DNA of 64,000 nt from Muribaculaceae bacterium (GCA_022509165.1 JAFLTT010000012.1:1-64000), one strand, 5' to 3'; numbered from the stretch's first letter, positions 32,469 to 42,998 are shown. The notes: generated from the sequence alone by a model not told the origin. Translations and numbers: made by a program.

Positions 32469-33338
32469 ATGGCAGTAAAGAAATTCAAGCCCGTAACACC
32501 CGGGCAAAGACACAAGATTATTGGTGTGTTCCGCAACGAGGTCGCAGTAAAGAACGGCGACGGCACTGCCTCTGTGAAGAAAGTATCGAAGATCACACCA
32601 GAAAAATCTCTTACGGTGGGCAAGAAGAGCACCGGCGGCCGCAACACCAGCGGTCAGTTGAGCGTACGCTACAGAGGCGGCGGTCATAAGAGGAAATTGC
32701 GTCTGATCGACTTCAAGAGGAACAAAGACGGAGTGCCCGCAGTAGTAAAGAGCATCGAGTACGATCCCAACAGGAGCGCCCGCATCGCACTTCTTTACTA
32801 CAAGGATGGCGACAAGGCATACATCGTGGCCCCTAACGGCCTTGAAGTAGGCCAGACCGTGATGAGCGGCAGCGACGTAGCACCCGAAGTAGGCAACACC
32901 TTGCCTTTAGCCAACATACCCGTGGGTACGTTGATCCACTGCATCGAGCTTCGTCCGGGCCAGGGAGCCTGCATGGCACGTTCAGCCGGCACCTTCGCCC
33001 AGCTTACCTCAAGAGAAGGCGACTATGCTATTATCAAACTCCCTTCAGGCGAGACCCGTAAAGTGCTTCTGAGCTGCAGGGCCACAGTAGGCGTAGTAGG
33101 TAACTCAGAACATTCGCTCGAACAGAGCGGTAAGGCCGGCCGTAGCCGCTGGCTTGGCAGAAGGCCCCACAACCGTGGTGTAGTAATGAACCCCCACGAT
33201 CACCCGATGGGTGGTGGTGAAGGCCGCCAGAGCGGTGGACACCCGAGGTCGCGTACAGGCTTGTATGCCAAGGGCTTGAAGACCAGAGCTCCGAAGAAAC
33301 ATTCTTCGAAGTATATCATCGAGAGAAGGAAGAAATAA
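32469..33338 (+). CDS. rplB: 50S ribosomal protein L2
   Basis: The 289-residue protein is slightly longer than most L2 proteins because of a longer N-terminal region (residues 12-45). The conserved core includes [21 protein letters not shown], where the histidine near the peptidyl transferase centre lies. It ends in a basic tail (YIIERRKK). Confidence 0.97.
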   Translation: MAVKKFKPVTPGQRHKIIGVFRNEVAVKNGDGTASVKKVSKITPEKSLTVGKKSTGGRNTSGQLSVRYRGGGHKRKLRLIDFKRNKDGVPAVVKSIEYDPNRSARIALLYYKDGDKAYIVAPNGLEVGQTVMSGSDVAPEVGNTLPLANIPVGTLIHCIELRPGQGACMARSAGTFAQLTSREGDYAIIKLPSGETRKVLLSCRATVGVVGNSEHSLEQSGKAGRSRWLGRRPHNRGVVMNPHDHPMGGGEGRQSGGHPRSRTGLYAKGLKTRAPKKHSSKYIIERRKK

Positions 33339-33363
33339 TCTGAAAATAGCATAAACACAAGAT

Positions 33364-33633
33364 ATGAGTCGTTCACTTAAGAAAGGGCCGTTTATCAGCG
33401 TAAAGCTCGAGAAGAAGGTAGCCGACATGGAGGCCAGCGGCAAGAAGAGCGTGATCAAGACGTGGAGCCGTGCCTCAATGATTTCTCCCGACTTCGTGGG
33501 TCATACATTCGCTGTGCACAACGGTAATAAATTCATACCGGTTTACGTTACAGAAAATATGGTAGGACACAAACTCGGAGAGTTTGCGCCCACTCGTACG
33601 TTCCGTGGCCATGCCGGCAACAAGAAGAAATAA
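33364..33633 (+). CDS. rpsS: 30S ribosomal protein S19
   Basis: The 89-residue protein opens [11 protein letters not shown] and has the conserved [13 protein letters not shown] and [16 protein letters not shown] segments. S19 sits in the head of the 30S subunit next to S13. The gap to rplV is 76 bases and holds nothing recognisable. Confidence 0.97.
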   Translation: MSRSLKKGPFISVKLEKKVADMEASGKKSVIKTWSRASMISPDFVGHTFAVHNGNKFIPVYVTENMVGHKLGEFAPTRTFRGHAGNKKK

Positions 33634-33709
33634 TGGCGTCGAAACTTTAATGAATAAAGGATTGAAGTTTTTAGCCTGCTTAAACCAATAAAGAAAAGAA
33701 AAGAAAAAA

Positions 33710-34108
33710 ATGGGTGTAAGAAAAAGACAAGCAGCCGACGCCATCAAAGAAGCTCGCAAGAGCCAATATTTCGCAAAGCTGCATAATGTGCCCTCATCTC
33801 CGCGCAAGATGCGCCTGGTGGTGGATATGATCCGCGGCCAGGAGGCTTTCAAGGCCCTGGGTATCTTGAAATTCTCCAACAAGGAGGCGGCCAGAAGGGT
33901 AGAGAAGCTTCTCAGGAGCGCTATCGCCAACTGGGAACAGAAAAACGAGAGAAAGGCAGAGGCCGACGAACTGTATGTAAAGACAGTGTTTGTGGACTGT
34001 GCCCCGATGCTCAAGAGGTTGCGTCCGGCTCCGCAGGGCCGCGGCTACAGAATCCGCAAGAGGAGCAACCATGTGACATTGTTTGTAGACACAAAAACCG
34101 GTAAATAA
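33710..34108 (+). CDS. rplV: 50S ribosomal protein L22
   Basis: The 132-residue protein has the [14 protein letters not shown] block and the C-terminal hairpin [16 protein letters not shown] that lines the exit tunnel and is a known site of macrolide resistance changes. No insertion or deletion is seen in the hairpin. It is followed by rpsC after nine bases. Confidence 0.96.
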   Translation: MGVRKRQAADAIKEARKSQYFAKLHNVPSSPRKMRLVVDMIRGQEAFKALGILKFSNKEAARRVEKLLRSAIANWEQKNERKAEADELYVKTVFVDCAPMLKRLRPAPQGRGYRIRKRSNHVTLFVDTKTGK

Positions 34109-34117
34109 GCAAGTAAG

Positions 34118-34849
34118 ATGGGACAGAAAGTTAATCCAATCAGCAACCGTCTGGGAGTGATCAGAGGTTGGGACTCCAACTGGTTCGGTGGAAAGAAATA
34201 CGGTGAGACACTTCTCGAAGACTCAGTGATCCGTAAATTCCTCCGCACCCATCTTGCCAAGGCAAGTGTGTCAAAAATCATTATCGAGAGGACACTGAAA
34301 AACGTGACCGTTACGATCTGCACAAGCCGTCCGGGTATGGTGATCGGCAAAGGCGGAAAAGACGTAGACGTTTTGAAAGATCAGCTCAAGAAACTCACTG
34401 ACAAAGATATCCAGATCAACATCTACGAGATCAAGCGTCCGGAACTGGATGCTGAGATCGTGGCCACCAACATTGCACGCCAGATAGAGAACAAGGTAGC
34501 TTACCGCCGTGCCGTAAAGATGGCTATCGCCTCTACTATGAGGATGGGAGCCGAGGGCATCAAGGTGCAGGTGAGCGGTCGTCTGAACGGCGCCGAAATG
34601 GCAAGAAGCGAGATGTTTAAAGAGGGCAGAACTCCTCTGCATACACTTCGTGCCGATATCGACTATGCAATGGTGGAAGCCTTGACCAAGGTGGGTATCA
34701 TCGGTATCAAGGTATGGATCTGCCGCGGTGAGATCTACGGTAAGAAAGAACTGACCCCTTCATACGCAGTAGGTCAGAAAGAGGCAGGAAGGCCCCAGGG
34801 CGGCGGCAGGAAAGGCGGCTTCAGGGCAAAGAAGAGCAACAACCGTTAA
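34118..34849 (+). CDS. rpsC: 30S ribosomal protein S3
   Basis: The 243-residue protein opens MGQKVNPI and contains the KH-domain loop VIGKGGKD and the C-terminal domain with [10 protein letters not shown] glycine/arginine/lysine-rich tail ([17 protein letters not shown]) extends beyond the core. S3 forms part of the mRNA entry site. Confidence 0.97.
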   Translation: MGQKVNPISNRLGVIRGWDSNWFGGKKYGETLLEDSVIRKFLRTHLAKASVSKIIIERTLKNVTVTICTSRPGMVIGKGGKDVDVLKDQLKKLTDKDIQINIYEIKRPELDAEIVATNIARQIENKVAYRRAVKMAIASTMRMGAEGIKVQVSGRLNGAEMARSEMFKEGRTPLHTLRADIDYAMVEALTKVGIIGIKVWICRGEIYGKKELTPSYAVGQKEAGRPQGGGRKGGFRAKKSNNR

Positions 34850-34863
34850 TTTGAAATTGAAGC

Positions 34864-35295
34864 ATGTTACAACCAAAGAGAACCAAATACCGCCGTTCGC
34901 AAAAGGGACGCATGAAGGGTGAGGCCCAGAGAGGTCACCAGCTTGCGTTCGGCTCATTCGGCATCAAGACACTTGAGAGCAAATGGATCACCGGGCGCCA
35001 GATCGAGGCAGCCCGTGTGGCCGTGACCAGGCACATGCAGCGTCAGGGCCAGATATGGATCAGGATCTTCCCGGACAAACCAATCACCAAGAAACCGGCC
35101 GAGGTGCGTATGGGTAAAGGTAAAGGTAACCCGGAAGGATTCGTAGCGCCCGTGACTCCGGGCCGTATCCTTATAGAAGTGGAGGGAGTGCCCTTTGATG
35201 TGGCAAAAGAGGCCCTTCGCTTAGCGGCACAGAAGCTGCCGGTGACCACAAAATTTGTGGTGCGCCGTGACTATGATGCATCGCAGAATGCATAA
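34864..35295 (+). CDS. rplP: 50S ribosomal protein L16
   Basis: The 143-residue protein opens [11 protein letters not shown] and has the [14 protein letters not shown] block near the A-site tRNA. The length is normal. It lies 14 bases after rpsC and 26 bases before rpmC. Confidence 0.97.
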   Translation: MLQPKRTKYRRSQKGRMKGEAQRGHQLAFGSFGIKTLESKWITGRQIEAARVAVTRHMQRQGQIWIRIFPDKPITKKPAEVRMGKGKGNPEGFVAPVTPGRILIEVEGVPFDVAKEALRLAAQKLPVTTKFVVRRDYDASQNA

Positions 35296-35321
35296 CGCAT
35301 AAAACCAGAGATAAAAAACCT

Positions 35322-35546
35322 ATGAAAAAGGAAGAAATCAAGGAATTAAGCATTCCGGAACTGCGCGCCCAGATAGAGGCGAGCGAGAAGGCTTATCGTG
35401 AATTGAAAGTAGCGCACGCGATCTCTCCCATAGACAATCCCTCGAAGATCACCAAAGATCGGAAGGACATTGCCCGCTTGAAGACTGTGTTGCGCCAGAA
35501 GGAGCTCGAAGCCCAGAAGGCTGAGGCTGCTGCTGAAAACAAATGA
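35322..35546 (+). CDS. rpmC: 50S ribosomal protein L29
   Basis: The 74-residue helical protein begins [10 protein letters not shown] and has the [18 protein letters not shown] end, slightly longer than minimal L29 proteins. L29 borders the tunnel exit together with L23. The first residues overlap no other gene; rpsQ follows after 20 bases. Confidence 0.95.
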   Translation: MKKEEIKELSIPELRAQIEASEKAYRELKVAHAISPIDNPSKITKDRKDIARLKTVLRQKELEAQKAEAAAENK

Positions 35547-35566
35547 TTCTTTATTTTAAGAGAAAG

Positions 35567-35827
35567 ATGGAAGAAAAACGTCATTTGAGAAAAGAAAGGA
35601 TCGGCGTCGTTTCAAGCAATAAATGCGACAAGACGATCACAGTGGAGATCAAGTGGAAGGAAAAACACCCGATCTACGGAAAATTTGTCAACAAGACAAA
35701 GAAATATCATGCCCACGACGAGAAGAATGAATGCTCAGTGGGAGATACAGTAAGGCTCATGGAGACAAGGCCATTGAGCAAGACCAAGAGATGGAGACTT
35801 GTTGAAATAATCGAAAAAGTGAAGTAA
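35567..35827 (+). CDS. rpsQ: 30S ribosomal protein S17
   Basis: The ATG at 35567 is chosen because it gives the conserved opening [15 protein letters not shown] after an AGAGAAAG stretch; an in-frame start 24 bases upstream (35543) would overlap the end of rpmC and add eight atypical residues. The 86-residue protein has the OB-fold blocks [12 protein letters not shown] and [13 protein letters not shown] of S17. Confidence 0.94.
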   Translation: MEEKRHLRKERIGVVSSNKCDKTITVEIKWKEKHPIYGKFVNKTKKYHAHDEKNECSVGDTVRLMETRPLSKTKRWRLVEIIEKVK

Positions 35828-35829
35828 CC

Positions 35830-36195
35830 ATGATACAGACCGAATCCAGACTCAACGTAGCAGACAACAGCGGAGCCAAGGAGGTTCTCTGTATCCATGT
35901 GCTCGGCGGCACAGGCCGCAGATATGCCTCTGTGGGCGACATCATCGTGGTGACAGTGAAGAGCACCATCCCGTCGAGCGACGTAAAAAAAGGCACAGTA
36001 TCGAAGGCAGTGGTGGTACGCACCAAGAAAGAGGTGCGCAGACCCGACGGAAGTTATATCCGCTTCGACGACAATGCCTGCGTGTTGCTTAACAATGCCG
36101 GTGAGATTAGAGGCACCCGTATCTTCGGACCGGTGGCCCGCGAACTCCGTAACACCAACATGAAGATTGTTTCGCTCGCGCCGGAAGTTCTTTAA
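35830..36195 (+). CDS. rplN: 50S ribosomal protein L14
   Basis: The 121-residue protein opens [18 protein letters not shown] and ends with [11 protein letters not shown]. All conserved blocks ([30 protein letters not shown]) are present. It starts two bases after the rpsQ stop, so the two are probably coupled. Confidence 0.98.
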   Translation: MIQTESRLNVADNSGAKEVLCIHVLGGTGRRYASVGDIIVVTVKSTIPSSDVKKGTVSKAVVVRTKKEVRRPDGSYIRFDDNACVLLNNAGEIRGTRIFGPVARELRNTNMKIVSLAPEVL

Positions 36196-36215
36196 ACAAT
36201 TAAAAAGAAGAAGAA

Positions 36216-36536
36216 ATGGCAAAATTCCATATCAAGAAGGGCGACATCGTGTATGTAAACGCCGGCGACGACAAAGGGAAGACCGGCAGAGTGCTCGAGA
36301 TGCTCGTGAAGAAACACAAGGCACTTGTGGAAGGCGTGAACATCGTGACCAAGAGCATGAAGCCGAATGCAAAGCATCCCCAGGGCGGACTCGTGAAGAT
36401 GGAGGCTCCGGTGGACATCTCCAACCTCAATGTGCTTGACCCGAAGACCGGGAAACCGACCAGAATTGGCCGCAGGCGCAATGATGCAGGTAAATTAGTA
36501 AGATATTCAAAGAAATCAGGAGAGGAGATTAAGTGA
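36216..36536 (+). CDS. rplX: 50S ribosomal protein L24
   Basis: The 106-residue protein begins with a KOW motif ([20 protein letters not shown], residues 5-24). L24 starts assembly of the large subunit. Its TGA stop overlaps the rplE start by one base (TGATG). Confidence 0.97.
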   Translation: MAKFHIKKGDIVYVNAGDDKGKTGRVLEMLVKKHKALVEGVNIVTKSMKPNAKHPQGGLVKMEAPVDISNLNVLDPKTGKPTRIGRRRNDAGKLVRYSKKSGEEIK

Positions 36537-37084
36537 TGAGCAATACTACACTTGGAAAAGAATATAAGGAGAAGATAGTACCCGAGCTCCAGAAGGAATT
36601 CGGCTACACCACAGTGATGCAGGTGCCCAAACTTGAGAAGATCGTGATCAACCAGGGACTCGGCGGTGCCACCCAGGACAAGAAGATCATCGAGACAGCT
36701 CTCAATGAACTCACAGCAATCACCGGCCAGAAAGCAGTGCCCACACTCTCCAAGAAAGACATCTCCAATTTCAAACTGAGGAAGAAAATGCCGATCGGCG
36801 CCATGGTGACCCTTCGCCACGACAAGATGTATGAATTCCTTGAAAGACTCGTGAAAGTGGCTTTGCCGCGAATCAGGGACTTCAAGGGAATCAACAACAA
36901 ACTTGACGGCCGCGGCAACTATACGCTGGGTGTGACCGAGCAGATTATCTTCCCGGAGATAAATATCGACAATGTGCCGAAGCTGCAGGGCATGAACATC
37001 ACGTTCGTGACTTCCGCACCCACCGACGAGGAGGGATATGCGCTTCTGAAGAAATTCGGCCTTCCATTCAAACGTGAAAACTAA
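36536..37084 (+). CDS. rplE: 50S ribosomal protein L5
   Basis: The ATG at 36536 overlaps the rplX stop by one base and follows a GGAGAGGAG site; a GTG three bases upstream is in frame but less likely. The 182-residue protein has the [21 protein letters not shown] and FPEINIDNV segments of L5, the 5S rRNA-binding protein of the central protuberance. Confidence 0.96.
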   Translation: MSNTTLGKEYKEKIVPELQKEFGYTTVMQVPKLEKIVINQGLGGATQDKKIIETALNELTAITGQKAVPTLSKKDISNFKLRKKMPIGAMVTLRHDKMYEFLERLVKVALPRIRDFKGINNKLDGRGNYTLGVTEQIIFPEINIDNVPKLQGMNITFVTSAPTDEEGYALLKKFGLPFKREN

Positions 37085-37093
37085 AAGATATCT

Positions 37094-37396
37094 ATGGCAA
37101 AAGAATCAATGAAGGCGCGCGAAGTTAAGCGTCAGAAGCTTGTGGCCAAATATGCAGAGAAGAAGGCAGCCTTGAAGAAGGCAGCGTTGGCCGATGCCGA
37201 GGGCAATATCGATTACGAAGCCCTCAAGAAGCTTCAGAAGCTTCCCAAGAATGCGTCGAAAGTACGCCTGCACAACCGCTGCTCGATGACCGGCAGACCT
37301 AAAGGCTATATGAGGCAGTTTGGCATCTCCAGGATTCAATTCAGAGAGATGGCATCAGCCGGCCTTATTCCGGGCGTAAAGAAAGCAAGCTGGTAA
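37094..37396 (+). CDS. rpsN: 30S ribosomal protein S14 (zinc-free type)
   Basis: The 100-residue protein is the long form of S14. It has one cysteine (in [11 protein letters not shown]) and lacks the CxxC pairs of the short zinc-binding form, so it belongs to the zinc-independent class. The C-terminal [13 protein letters not shown] and VKKASW are intact. A 137-base gap follows before rpsH. Confidence 0.96.
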   Translation: MAKESMKAREVKRQKLVAKYAEKKAALKKAALADAEGNIDYEALKKLQKLPKNASKVRLHNRCSMTGRPKGYMRQFGISRIQFREMASAGLIPGVKKASW

Positions 37397-37533
37397 AGAA
37401 ATGAAGAAACCGATGGATGCAGGCCGTGAATCGGATAGGTGAGCGGCCCGCTTCCACGAACTCCTTGCAGAGAAATACGAGAGAGAATTAAATATTGTTC
37501 GGAAAATCTGAATCAATTTAACAATCACAAAAA

Positions 37534-37932
37534 ATGACTGATCCAATTGCAGATTATTTGACCAGGCTCAGGAATGCCATTCGTGCAGGACACAGAGTGG
37601 TGGACATTCCCGGGTCGAAAATGAAAAGGGAGATAACCAAGATACTGTATGACCAGGGTTATATCCTCAATTACAAATTTGTAGAAGGTCCGCATCCTTC
37701 AGGCACAATCAAGATAGCCCTGAAGTATGATCCGGTGGACCATGTAAGTGCCATCAAGAACCTCCACAGGGTAAGCCGTCCGGGTCTGCGCCAATACACA
37801 GGCTACAAAGATATGCCCAGAGTGCTCAACGGTCTCGGTATAGCTATCCTCACCACTCCACAGGGTGTGATGACCAATAAGGAGGCTAAAGAACGTAAGA
37901 TTGGTGGTGAAGTATTGTGTTACGTTTATTAA
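37534..37932 (+). CDS. rpsH: 30S ribosomal protein S8
   Basis: The 132-residue protein opens MTDPIADYLTRLRNA and ends with GGEVLCYVY. S8 binds helix 21 of 16S rRNA and in E. coli represses the spc operon. The 137-base gap upstream has no recognised gene; whether it holds an S8 target was not resolved. Confidence 0.97.
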   Translation: MTDPIADYLTRLRNAIRAGHRVVDIPGSKMKREITKILYDQGYILNYKFVEGPHPSGTIKIALKYDPVDHVSAIKNLHRVSRPGLRQYTGYKDMPRVLNGLGIAILTTPQGVMTNKEAKERKIGGEVLCYVY

Positions 37933-37947
37933 TGAGGAGGTATCGAT

Positions 37948-38502
37948 ATGTCAAGAATAGGAAAATCACCGATTGAGATACCTGCAGGCGTAACCGTACA
38001 GGTAAAAGACCATGTAGTGACCGTAAAGGGTCCGAAAGGAGAACTAAGCCAGGAAATCAACCCTGCCATAACAGTGGAACAGGAAGGCAATCACCTTGAG
38101 GTGAAAAGACCTGACGACAGCCGTGAAAACCGCGCGATGCACGGTCTTTACAGGGCTCTGATCCAGAATATGGTGACAGGCGTGAGCCAGGGCTACAAGA
38201 AAGAGATGGAACTTGTGGGCGTAGGTTACAGAGCCAATGCCACAGGTCAGGTGCTCGACCTTTCATTAGGCTATTCACATGCTATTTATATCAAACTTCC
38301 GCCGGAGGTGAAGGTGGAGGCCAAGACAGAGAGAAACAAGAATCCGCTCATCATCCTGGAAAGCGCCGACAAGCAGCTTCTGGGTCAGGTGTGTGCCAAG
38401 ATAAGGTCTCTGCGCAAGCCCGAACCTTACAAAGGAAAAGGTATTAAGTTTGTGGGCGAAGTTATCCGCAGGAAGTCGGGTAAGAGTGCCAACGCTAAAT
38501 AA
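37948..38502 (+). CDS. rplF: 50S ribosomal protein L6
   Basis: The 184-residue protein opens [12 protein letters not shown] and has the VGVGYRA and [12 protein letters not shown] blocks typical of L6, near the factor-binding site. A GAGGAGG site precedes the start at the usual distance. Confidence 0.98.
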   Translation: MSRIGKSPIEIPAGVTVQVKDHVVTVKGPKGELSQEINPAITVEQEGNHLEVKRPDDSRENRAMHGLYRALIQNMVTGVSQGYKKEMELVGVGYRANATGQVLDLSLGYSHAIYIKLPPEVKVEAKTERNKNPLIILESADKQLLGQVCAKIRSLRKPEPYKGKGIKFVGEVIRRKSGKSANAK

Positions 38503-38519
38503 TTAAACTAAGGAAGACT

Positions 38520-38861
38520 ATGGTATCCAAAATAGCAAGAAGAAATAAAATCAAGACAAGGATCCGCGGCAAGATTTCCGGCACACCGGAAAGGCCCCGT
38601 ATGACTGTTTTCCGCAGCAACAAAGGGATCTATGTACAGATAATCGACGATTTGGCCGGTCATACACTGGTGGCATCTTCATCTAAGGGACTCGAAGGAG
38701 GCACCAAGAGTGAAGTGGCAGCCAAAGTAGGCGCCGATATCGCAAAGAAAGCGATGGATAAAGGTATCACACAGGTAGTGTTTGACCGTAACGGTTACCT
38801 TTTCCATGGCAGAGTAAAATCATTGGCTGATGCAGCACGCGAAGCCGGTCTTAAATTTTAA
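38520..38861 (+). CDS. rplR: 50S ribosomal protein L18
   Basis: The 113-residue protein has the [15 protein letters not shown] and [13 protein letters not shown] segments of L18, which binds 5S rRNA with L5. Length is normal and spacing to both neighbours is short. Confidence 0.97.
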   Translation: MVSKIARRNKIKTRIRGKISGTPERPRMTVFRSNKGIYVQIIDDLAGHTLVASSSKGLEGGTKSEVAAKVGADIAKKAMDKGITQVVFDRNGYLFHGRVKSLADAAREAGLKF

Positions 38862-38869
38862 AGAAAGTC

Positions 38870-39388
38870 ATGGTAAAGAAAAATAATAGAGTAAAGTCGA
38901 CCAACGACTTGGAATTGAAAGACCGTCTGGTAGCGATCAACCGCGTGACCAAGGTTACCAAGGGTGGACGTGCATTCAGTTTTGCAGCCATCGTGGTAGT
39001 AGGAAATGAAGACGGTGTGATAGGCTGGGGCCTTGGCAAAGCCAATGAAGTGACAGCTGCCATCGCCAAGGGCGTGGAAGCAGCCAAGAAGAATCTGATC
39101 AGAGTACCGGTGCACAACGGCACTATCCCTCACGAGCAGAGCGCAAAATTCGGCGGAAGCCGCATATTCCTGAAGCCTGCTTCTGAAGGTACCGGAGTGA
39201 AGGCCGGTGGTGCGATGCGTGCAGTGCTTGAAAGCGCCGGCATCAAAGACGTGCTTGCAAAGAGCAAAGGAAGCTCGAACCCTCACAACCTTGTGAAGGC
39301 TACTATCGAAGCTCTGAGCGAAATGAGAAGCCCGCAGGAGATAGCAAAGAACCGTGGTATTTCGGTGGAAAAAGTGTTTAAAGGATAA
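38870..39388 (+). CDS. rpsE: 30S ribosomal protein S5
   Basis: The 172-residue protein has the [16 protein letters not shown] block (site of spectinomycin resistance changes in other bacteria) and [10 protein letters not shown]. It ends with EKVFKG. rpmD starts ten bases after its stop. Confidence 0.97.
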   Translation: MVKKNNRVKSTNDLELKDRLVAINRVTKVTKGGRAFSFAAIVVVGNEDGVIGWGLGKANEVTAAIAKGVEAAKKNLIRVPVHNGTIPHEQSAKFGGSRIFLKPASEGTGVKAGGAMRAVLESAGIKDVLAKSKGSSNPHNLVKATIEALSEMRSPQEIAKNRGISVEKVFKG

Positions 39389-39398
39389 AATTTCAGAG

Positions 39399-39578
39399 AT
39401 GGCACAGATAGCAATCAAACAGATAAAGAGCCGCATCAACTGCCCCAAGAAGCAGAAACTGACACTTGATGCGCTTGGCTTGAGAAAACTCAACCACACG
39501 GTGGTACACGAGGATTGCCCCACCATCAGAGGTATGGTGAAGGCAGTGCATCATCTTGTAGAAGTGACAAAAATTTAA
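39399..39578 (+). CDS. rpmD: 50S ribosomal protein L30
   Basis: The ATG at 39399 gives a 59-residue L30 starting MAQIAIKQIKSRIN; open sequence upstream in this frame lies inside rpsE and is not part of the gene. The LDALGLRKLNHTVVHED and RGMVKAVHHLV segments are typical. Confidence 0.96.
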   Translation: MAQIAIKQIKSRINCPKKQKLTLDALGLRKLNHTVVHEDCPTIRGMVKAVHHLVEVTKI

Positions 39579-39592
39579 ATACTTAGAAAGAC

Positions 39593-40039
39593 ATGGAACT
39601 ACATAATCTCAAACCCGCACCCGGCAGCAATAAGAAGAACAAGAGGGTGGGCCGCGGACCGGGCGCCGGCACCGGCGGTACATCCACCAGAGGTCATAAG
39701 GGCGCCAAGAGCCGTTCAGGCTACAGCCGTAAGATAGGTTTCGAGGGCGGCCAGATGCCATTGCAGCGTAGGGTGCCGAAATTCGGATTCAACAATATCA
39801 ACCGCAAGGAATACAAAGCCATCAACCTTGATGCACTTGAGGCTCTGGCTGAAGCCCAGAACCTTACCAAGATCACAGTAGACGACATGCGTGCTGCAGG
39901 ATTGGTGCCCAAGAAATGTCTTGTGAAGGTACTGGCAAATGGCAATGTGACCAAAGCCATCGAGGTGCAGGCCGATGCATTCTCAAAGAAGGCAGAAGAA
40001 GCTATCACAGCAGCAGGCGGCAGCGTCTCGAAAAAATAA
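39593..40039 (+). CDS. rplO: 50S ribosomal protein L15
   Basis: The 148-residue protein has the glycine-rich N-terminal extension (RVGRGPGAGTGGTSTRGHKG) of L15 that threads into 23S rRNA, and the EGGQMPLQRRVPKFGF block. It lies six bases before secY. Confidence 0.97.
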   Translation: MELHNLKPAPGSNKKNKRVGRGPGAGTGGTSTRGHKGAKSRSGYSRKIGFEGGQMPLQRRVPKFGFNNINRKEYKAINLDALEALAEAQNLTKITVDDMRAAGLVPKKCLVKVLANGNVTKAIEVQADAFSKKAEEAITAAGGSVSKK

Positions 40040-40045
40040 TAAAAC

Positions 40046-41383
40046 ATGGGATTTACACAGACAGTAAAGAATATTTGGAGTGTTGAAGACCTTCGCAGAA
40101 GGCTCGGCATCACGATTTTGTTGGTGATCATATACCGATTTGGCTGCTACGTAGTGTTGCCCGGTATCAATCCCAATGATCTTGCGGCGCTGAAGAGCTT
40201 CACCAGCGATGGTCTGATGCAACTTCTCGACATGTTCTCCGGAGGTGCCTTCTCTCAGGCCTCTATCTTCGCCTTAGGTATCATGCCTTACATCACGGCA
40301 TCGATCGTGATACAGTTGCTGGGTATGGTGCTTCCGGCATTCCAGAAGATGCAGAGAGAAGGTGAGAGCGGCAGAATGAAGCTCAATCAATACACCCGGT
40401 ATCTCACAGTGCTGATTCTGCTCGTGCAGGGTCCGGCCTATCTTCTCAACCTGAAATATCAGGTGAGCGCAGCCGGTGTGAGCATAGATATGAACTTCTG
40501 GAGCGTGCTCTTCATGACCATAGTGCTGGCCGCCGGTTCAATGTTTATAATGTGGCTTGGCGAAAGGATCGATCAGAAGGGTATCGGCAACGGTATCTCC
40601 TTTATCATCCTTATCGGTATCATGGCCAGATTCCCGGAAGCTGTGTTCCAGGAATTCACAGGACGCCTGCTAAACTCAGCAGGAGGTGGCCTTGTGATTT
40701 TCCTTGTTGAGCTCATCATCCTTGTGGCAGTGATAGCCGGTGCAGTACTTCTTGTGCAGGGCACAAGGAAAGTGCCTGTACAGTACGCAAAGAGAATCCA
40801 GGGCAACCGTCAATATGGCGGCGCAAGGCAGTATATACCTCTCAAGGTGAATGCAGCCGGTGTAATGCCTATAATCTTTGCTCAGGCCATCATGTTTATA
40901 CCTGTGACCATGGTGGGATTCACTACAAATCATACCGGATTCTTCGGAGCGATGACCGATCTGTACGGATTCTGGTACAATCTTGTGTACTTCATCATGA
41001 TCGTGGCCTTTACCTATTTCTATACGGCGATCACAGTACGTCCGGCCCAGATGGCAGAAGACATGAAGCGTAACAACGGCTTCATCCCCGGTATCAAGCC
41101 CGGCAAGCCGACGGTGGAATATCTCGACACCATCATGTCGAGAATAACCCTTCCGGGTTCCATCTTCCTTGGCATAGTAGCCATACTTCCGGCCATCGCC
41201 CATGTAATAGGTCTCAACCGTCAGTTCGCAGCTTTCTTTGGAGGCACATCTCTTCTGATTATGGTGGGTGTGATACTTGATACACTCAGAATAATCGAGG
41301 GACATCTTCTGACCCGTCACTATGAAGGGCTCATGAAAGATGGCCGTATCAAAGGTCGTACCACAGGAAGCGGGGCCTTTTAA
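40046..41383 (+). CDS. secY: Protein translocase subunit SecY
   Basis: The 445-residue membrane protein has ten predicted transmembrane segments and the plug-region block FSGGAFSQASIFALGIMPYI. The large cytoplasmic loop near residues 240-270 (RKVPVQYAKR) and the basic C-terminus are present. It forms the channel for export of, among others, the lipoproteins of the fimbrial locus. The position after rplO is the standard spc order. Confidence 0.97.
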   Translation: MGFTQTVKNIWSVEDLRRRLGITILLVIIYRFGCYVVLPGINPNDLAALKSFTSDGLMQLLDMFSGGAFSQASIFALGIMPYITASIVIQLLGMVLPAFQKMQREGESGRMKLNQYTRYLTVLILLVQGPAYLLNLKYQVSAAGVSIDMNFWSVLFMTIVLAAGSMFIMWLGERIDQKGIGNGISFIILIGIMARFPEAVFQEFTGRLLNSAGGGLVIFLVELIILVAVIAGAVLLVQGTRKVPVQYAKRIQGNRQYGGARQYIPLKVNAAGVMPIIFAQAIMFIPVTMVGFTTNHTGFFGAMTDLYGFWYNLVYFIMIVAFTYFYTAITVRPAQMAEDMKRNNGFIPGIKPGKPTVEYLDTIMSRITLPGSIFLGIVAILPAIAHVIGLNRQFAAFFGGTSLLIMVGVILDTLRIIEGHLLTRHYEGLMKDGRIKGRTTGSGAF

Positions 41384-41406
41384 CTGAGAAAATCGATCCA
41401 GGCTTA

Positions 41407-42204
41407 ATGATATATATCAAGACAGCAGAGGAAATCGAAGGCATGCGTGCGGCATGCGATCTTGTGAGCCGCACGCTCGGGGAAGTGGCCAAATGGGTGG
41501 TCCCCGGAGTCACAACCCGCAAACTTGACAACGTGGCAAGAGAGTTTATCCTCGACAACGGGGGTAAACCCGCTTGCCTCGGTTATCAGGGATTTCCCGG
41601 CACTCTATGCATTGAGGTGAATGAGACAGTGGTGCACGGCTTTCCGTCGGGCTATGTTCTGAAGGAAGGCGATATAATCGGCACCGACTGTGTAGCAGAG
41701 CTCAATGGATTCAATGGCGACAGTTGCTACACCTTCTGGCTGGGAGAGATTGAAGAAAAGACCAAGCGTCTGCTGCGTACCACTTACGAAAGCCTATACA
41801 AAGGTATAGAAGCGGCACAACCCGGCAAACGGATAGGTGATATATCGAATGCGATACAGACCTATTGCGAGAAAGCCGGATACAGTGTTGTGCGAGAGAT
41901 GTGCGGCCATGGCATCGGGAAAAGCATGCACGAGGAGCCGGAGGTTCCGAATTTCGGCAGAAGAGGCATCGGACCGATATTGAAACCGGGTATGTGCATC
42001 GCTATAGAGCCGATGATAAATCTCGGAAGCAAGAATGTGGTGATAGAAAACAACGGATGGGAATGCAGAACCAGAGACCGCAAACCGTCGGCCCATTACG
42101 AGCATACCATCGTGATAACGGAAGATGGAAACGAAATCATGACTACATTCCGTTACATAGAGGAAGCCTTGAAAGAGAAAGGCATAGAATTGATAAATCA
42201 TTAA
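41407..42204 (+). CDS. map: Methionine aminopeptidase, type I
   Basis: The 265-residue enzyme removes the initiator methionine from new proteins. The metal ligands of the pita-bread fold are visible: Asp in GTDCVAELNGFNGD (two aspartates), His in MCGHGIG, Glu in AIEPMI and Glu in EHTIVITEDG; the substrate histidine lies in VVHGFPS. It follows secY by 23 bases and precedes infA by 31 bases, as in other Bacteroidales. Confidence 0.96.
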   Translation: MIYIKTAEEIEGMRAACDLVSRTLGEVAKWVVPGVTTRKLDNVAREFILDNGGKPACLGYQGFPGTLCIEVNETVVHGFPSGYVLKEGDIIGTDCVAELNGFNGDSCYTFWLGEIEEKTKRLLRTTYESLYKGIEAAQPGKRIGDISNAIQTYCEKAGYSVVREMCGHGIGKSMHEEPEVPNFGRRGIGPILKPGMCIAIEPMINLGSKNVVIENNGWECRTRDRKPSAHYEHTIVITEDGNEIMTTFRYIEEALKEKGIELINH

Positions 42205-42235
42205 GCGGAGATACCAATCAGATTGATCAGAATAT

Positions 42236-42454
42236 ATGGCGAAACAAGCAGCTATAGAACAAGATGGAGTGATACTTGAGGCATTGAGCAACGCTATGTT
42301 TAAAGTGGAGTTAGCCAACGGCCACGAGATCACAGCCCATATATCGGGCAAAATGAGGATGCATTACATAAAGATACTTCCCGGCGACAAGGTAAGGGTG
42401 GAAATGAGCCCCTACGATCTGAGCAAGGGAAGGATAGCCTTCAGATATAAATAA
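42236..42454 (+). CDS. infA: Translation initiation factor IF-1
   Basis: The 72-residue OB-fold protein opens [17 protein letters not shown] and ends with [11 protein letters not shown]-1 occupies the A site of the 30S subunit during initiation. rpmJ follows nine bases after its stop. Confidence 0.97.
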   Translation: MAKQAAIEQDGVILEALSNAMFKVELANGHEITAHISGKMRMHYIKILPGDKVRVEMSPYDLSKGRIAFRYK

Positions 42455-42463
42455 ACACAAGAT

Positions 42464-42580
42464 ATGAAAGTCAGAGCATCAATCAAGAAGCGCAGCGCCG
42501 ACTGCAAGATCGTGCGCCGCAAAGGTAGATTATACGTAATCAACAAGAAGAACCCAAAATTTAAACAACGCCAAGGATAA
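42464..42580 (+). CDS. rpmJ: 50S ribosomal protein L36 (zinc-free type)
   Basis: This small gene encodes 38 residues beginning [19 protein letters not shown] and ending NPKFKQRQG. Only one cysteine remains of the CxxC...C...H zinc ribbon of the common form, so this is the zinc-independent type, matching the zinc-free S14 of the same cluster. It lies between infA and rpsM. Confidence 0.95.
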   Translation: MKVRASIKKRSADCKIVRRKGRLYVINKKNPKFKQRQG

Positions 42581-42587
42581 TTTTCAT

Positions 42588-42595
42588 TACCTTTG
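42588..42595 (+). promoter_or_regulatory. Possible internal promoter before rpsM (-7 element)
   Basis: TACCTTTG fits TAnnTTTG and lies in the 37-base gap between rpmJ and rpsM. The -33 match falls inside rpmJ and is poor. It could give extra expression of the alpha-type genes downstream. Confidence 0.45.
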
Positions 42596-42617
42596 CAAAA
42601 TAATTCAGAAATAAAGT

Positions 42618-42998
42618 ATGGCAGTAAGAATAGTTGGCGTTGATTTGCCGCAAAACAAGAGGGGAGAGATAGCCCTCACTTATATCTACGGCATAGGCCG
42701 TAGCGCCGCAAAGACCATCTTGAACAAGGCAGGCGTAGACCTTGACAAGAAGGTGCAGGATTGGACGGATGCAGAGGCAGCCGCCGTTCGTGAAGTGATA
42801 CAGAATGAATATAAAGTGGAAGGAGACCTTCGCAGCGAGGTTCAGCTCAACATCAAGCGCCTTATGGACATAGGCTGCTACAGAGGTATCCGCCACAGAA
42901 TCGGTCTGCCGGTGAGAGGACAGAGCACAAAGAATAATGCCCGTACCCGCAAAGGCCGCAAGAAGACAGTTGCTAATAAGAAGAAAGCTACTAAATAA
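42618..42998 (+). CDS. rpsM: 30S ribosomal protein S13
   Basis: The 126-residue protein opens [15 protein letters not shown] and has the helix-turn segment [10 protein letters not shown] and the [17 protein letters not shown] block. The basic C-terminal tail reaches the P-site tRNA. It opens the alpha part of the cluster. Confidence 0.97.
   Translation: MAVRIVGVDLPQNKRGEIALTYIYGIGRSAAKTILNKAGVDLDKKVQDWTDAEAAAVREVIQNEYKVEGDLRSEVQLNIKRLMDIGCYRGIRHRIGLPVRGQSTKNNARTRKGRKKTVANKKKATK

Noticed and set aside
32167-32469. Minus-strand open frame of 100 codons opposite rplW
   Set aside because: It is the shadow of the L23 gene on the other strand; similar shadows occur opposite most ribosomal genes here.
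37397-37533. S8-binding regulatory site in the rpsN-rpsH gap
   Set aside because: No structure like helix 21 of 16S rRNA could be drawn with confidence by eye, so it was not listed.
41865-42257. Open frame of 130 codons overlapping map and infA
   Set aside because: It is out of frame within two well-supported genes and has no recognisable features.
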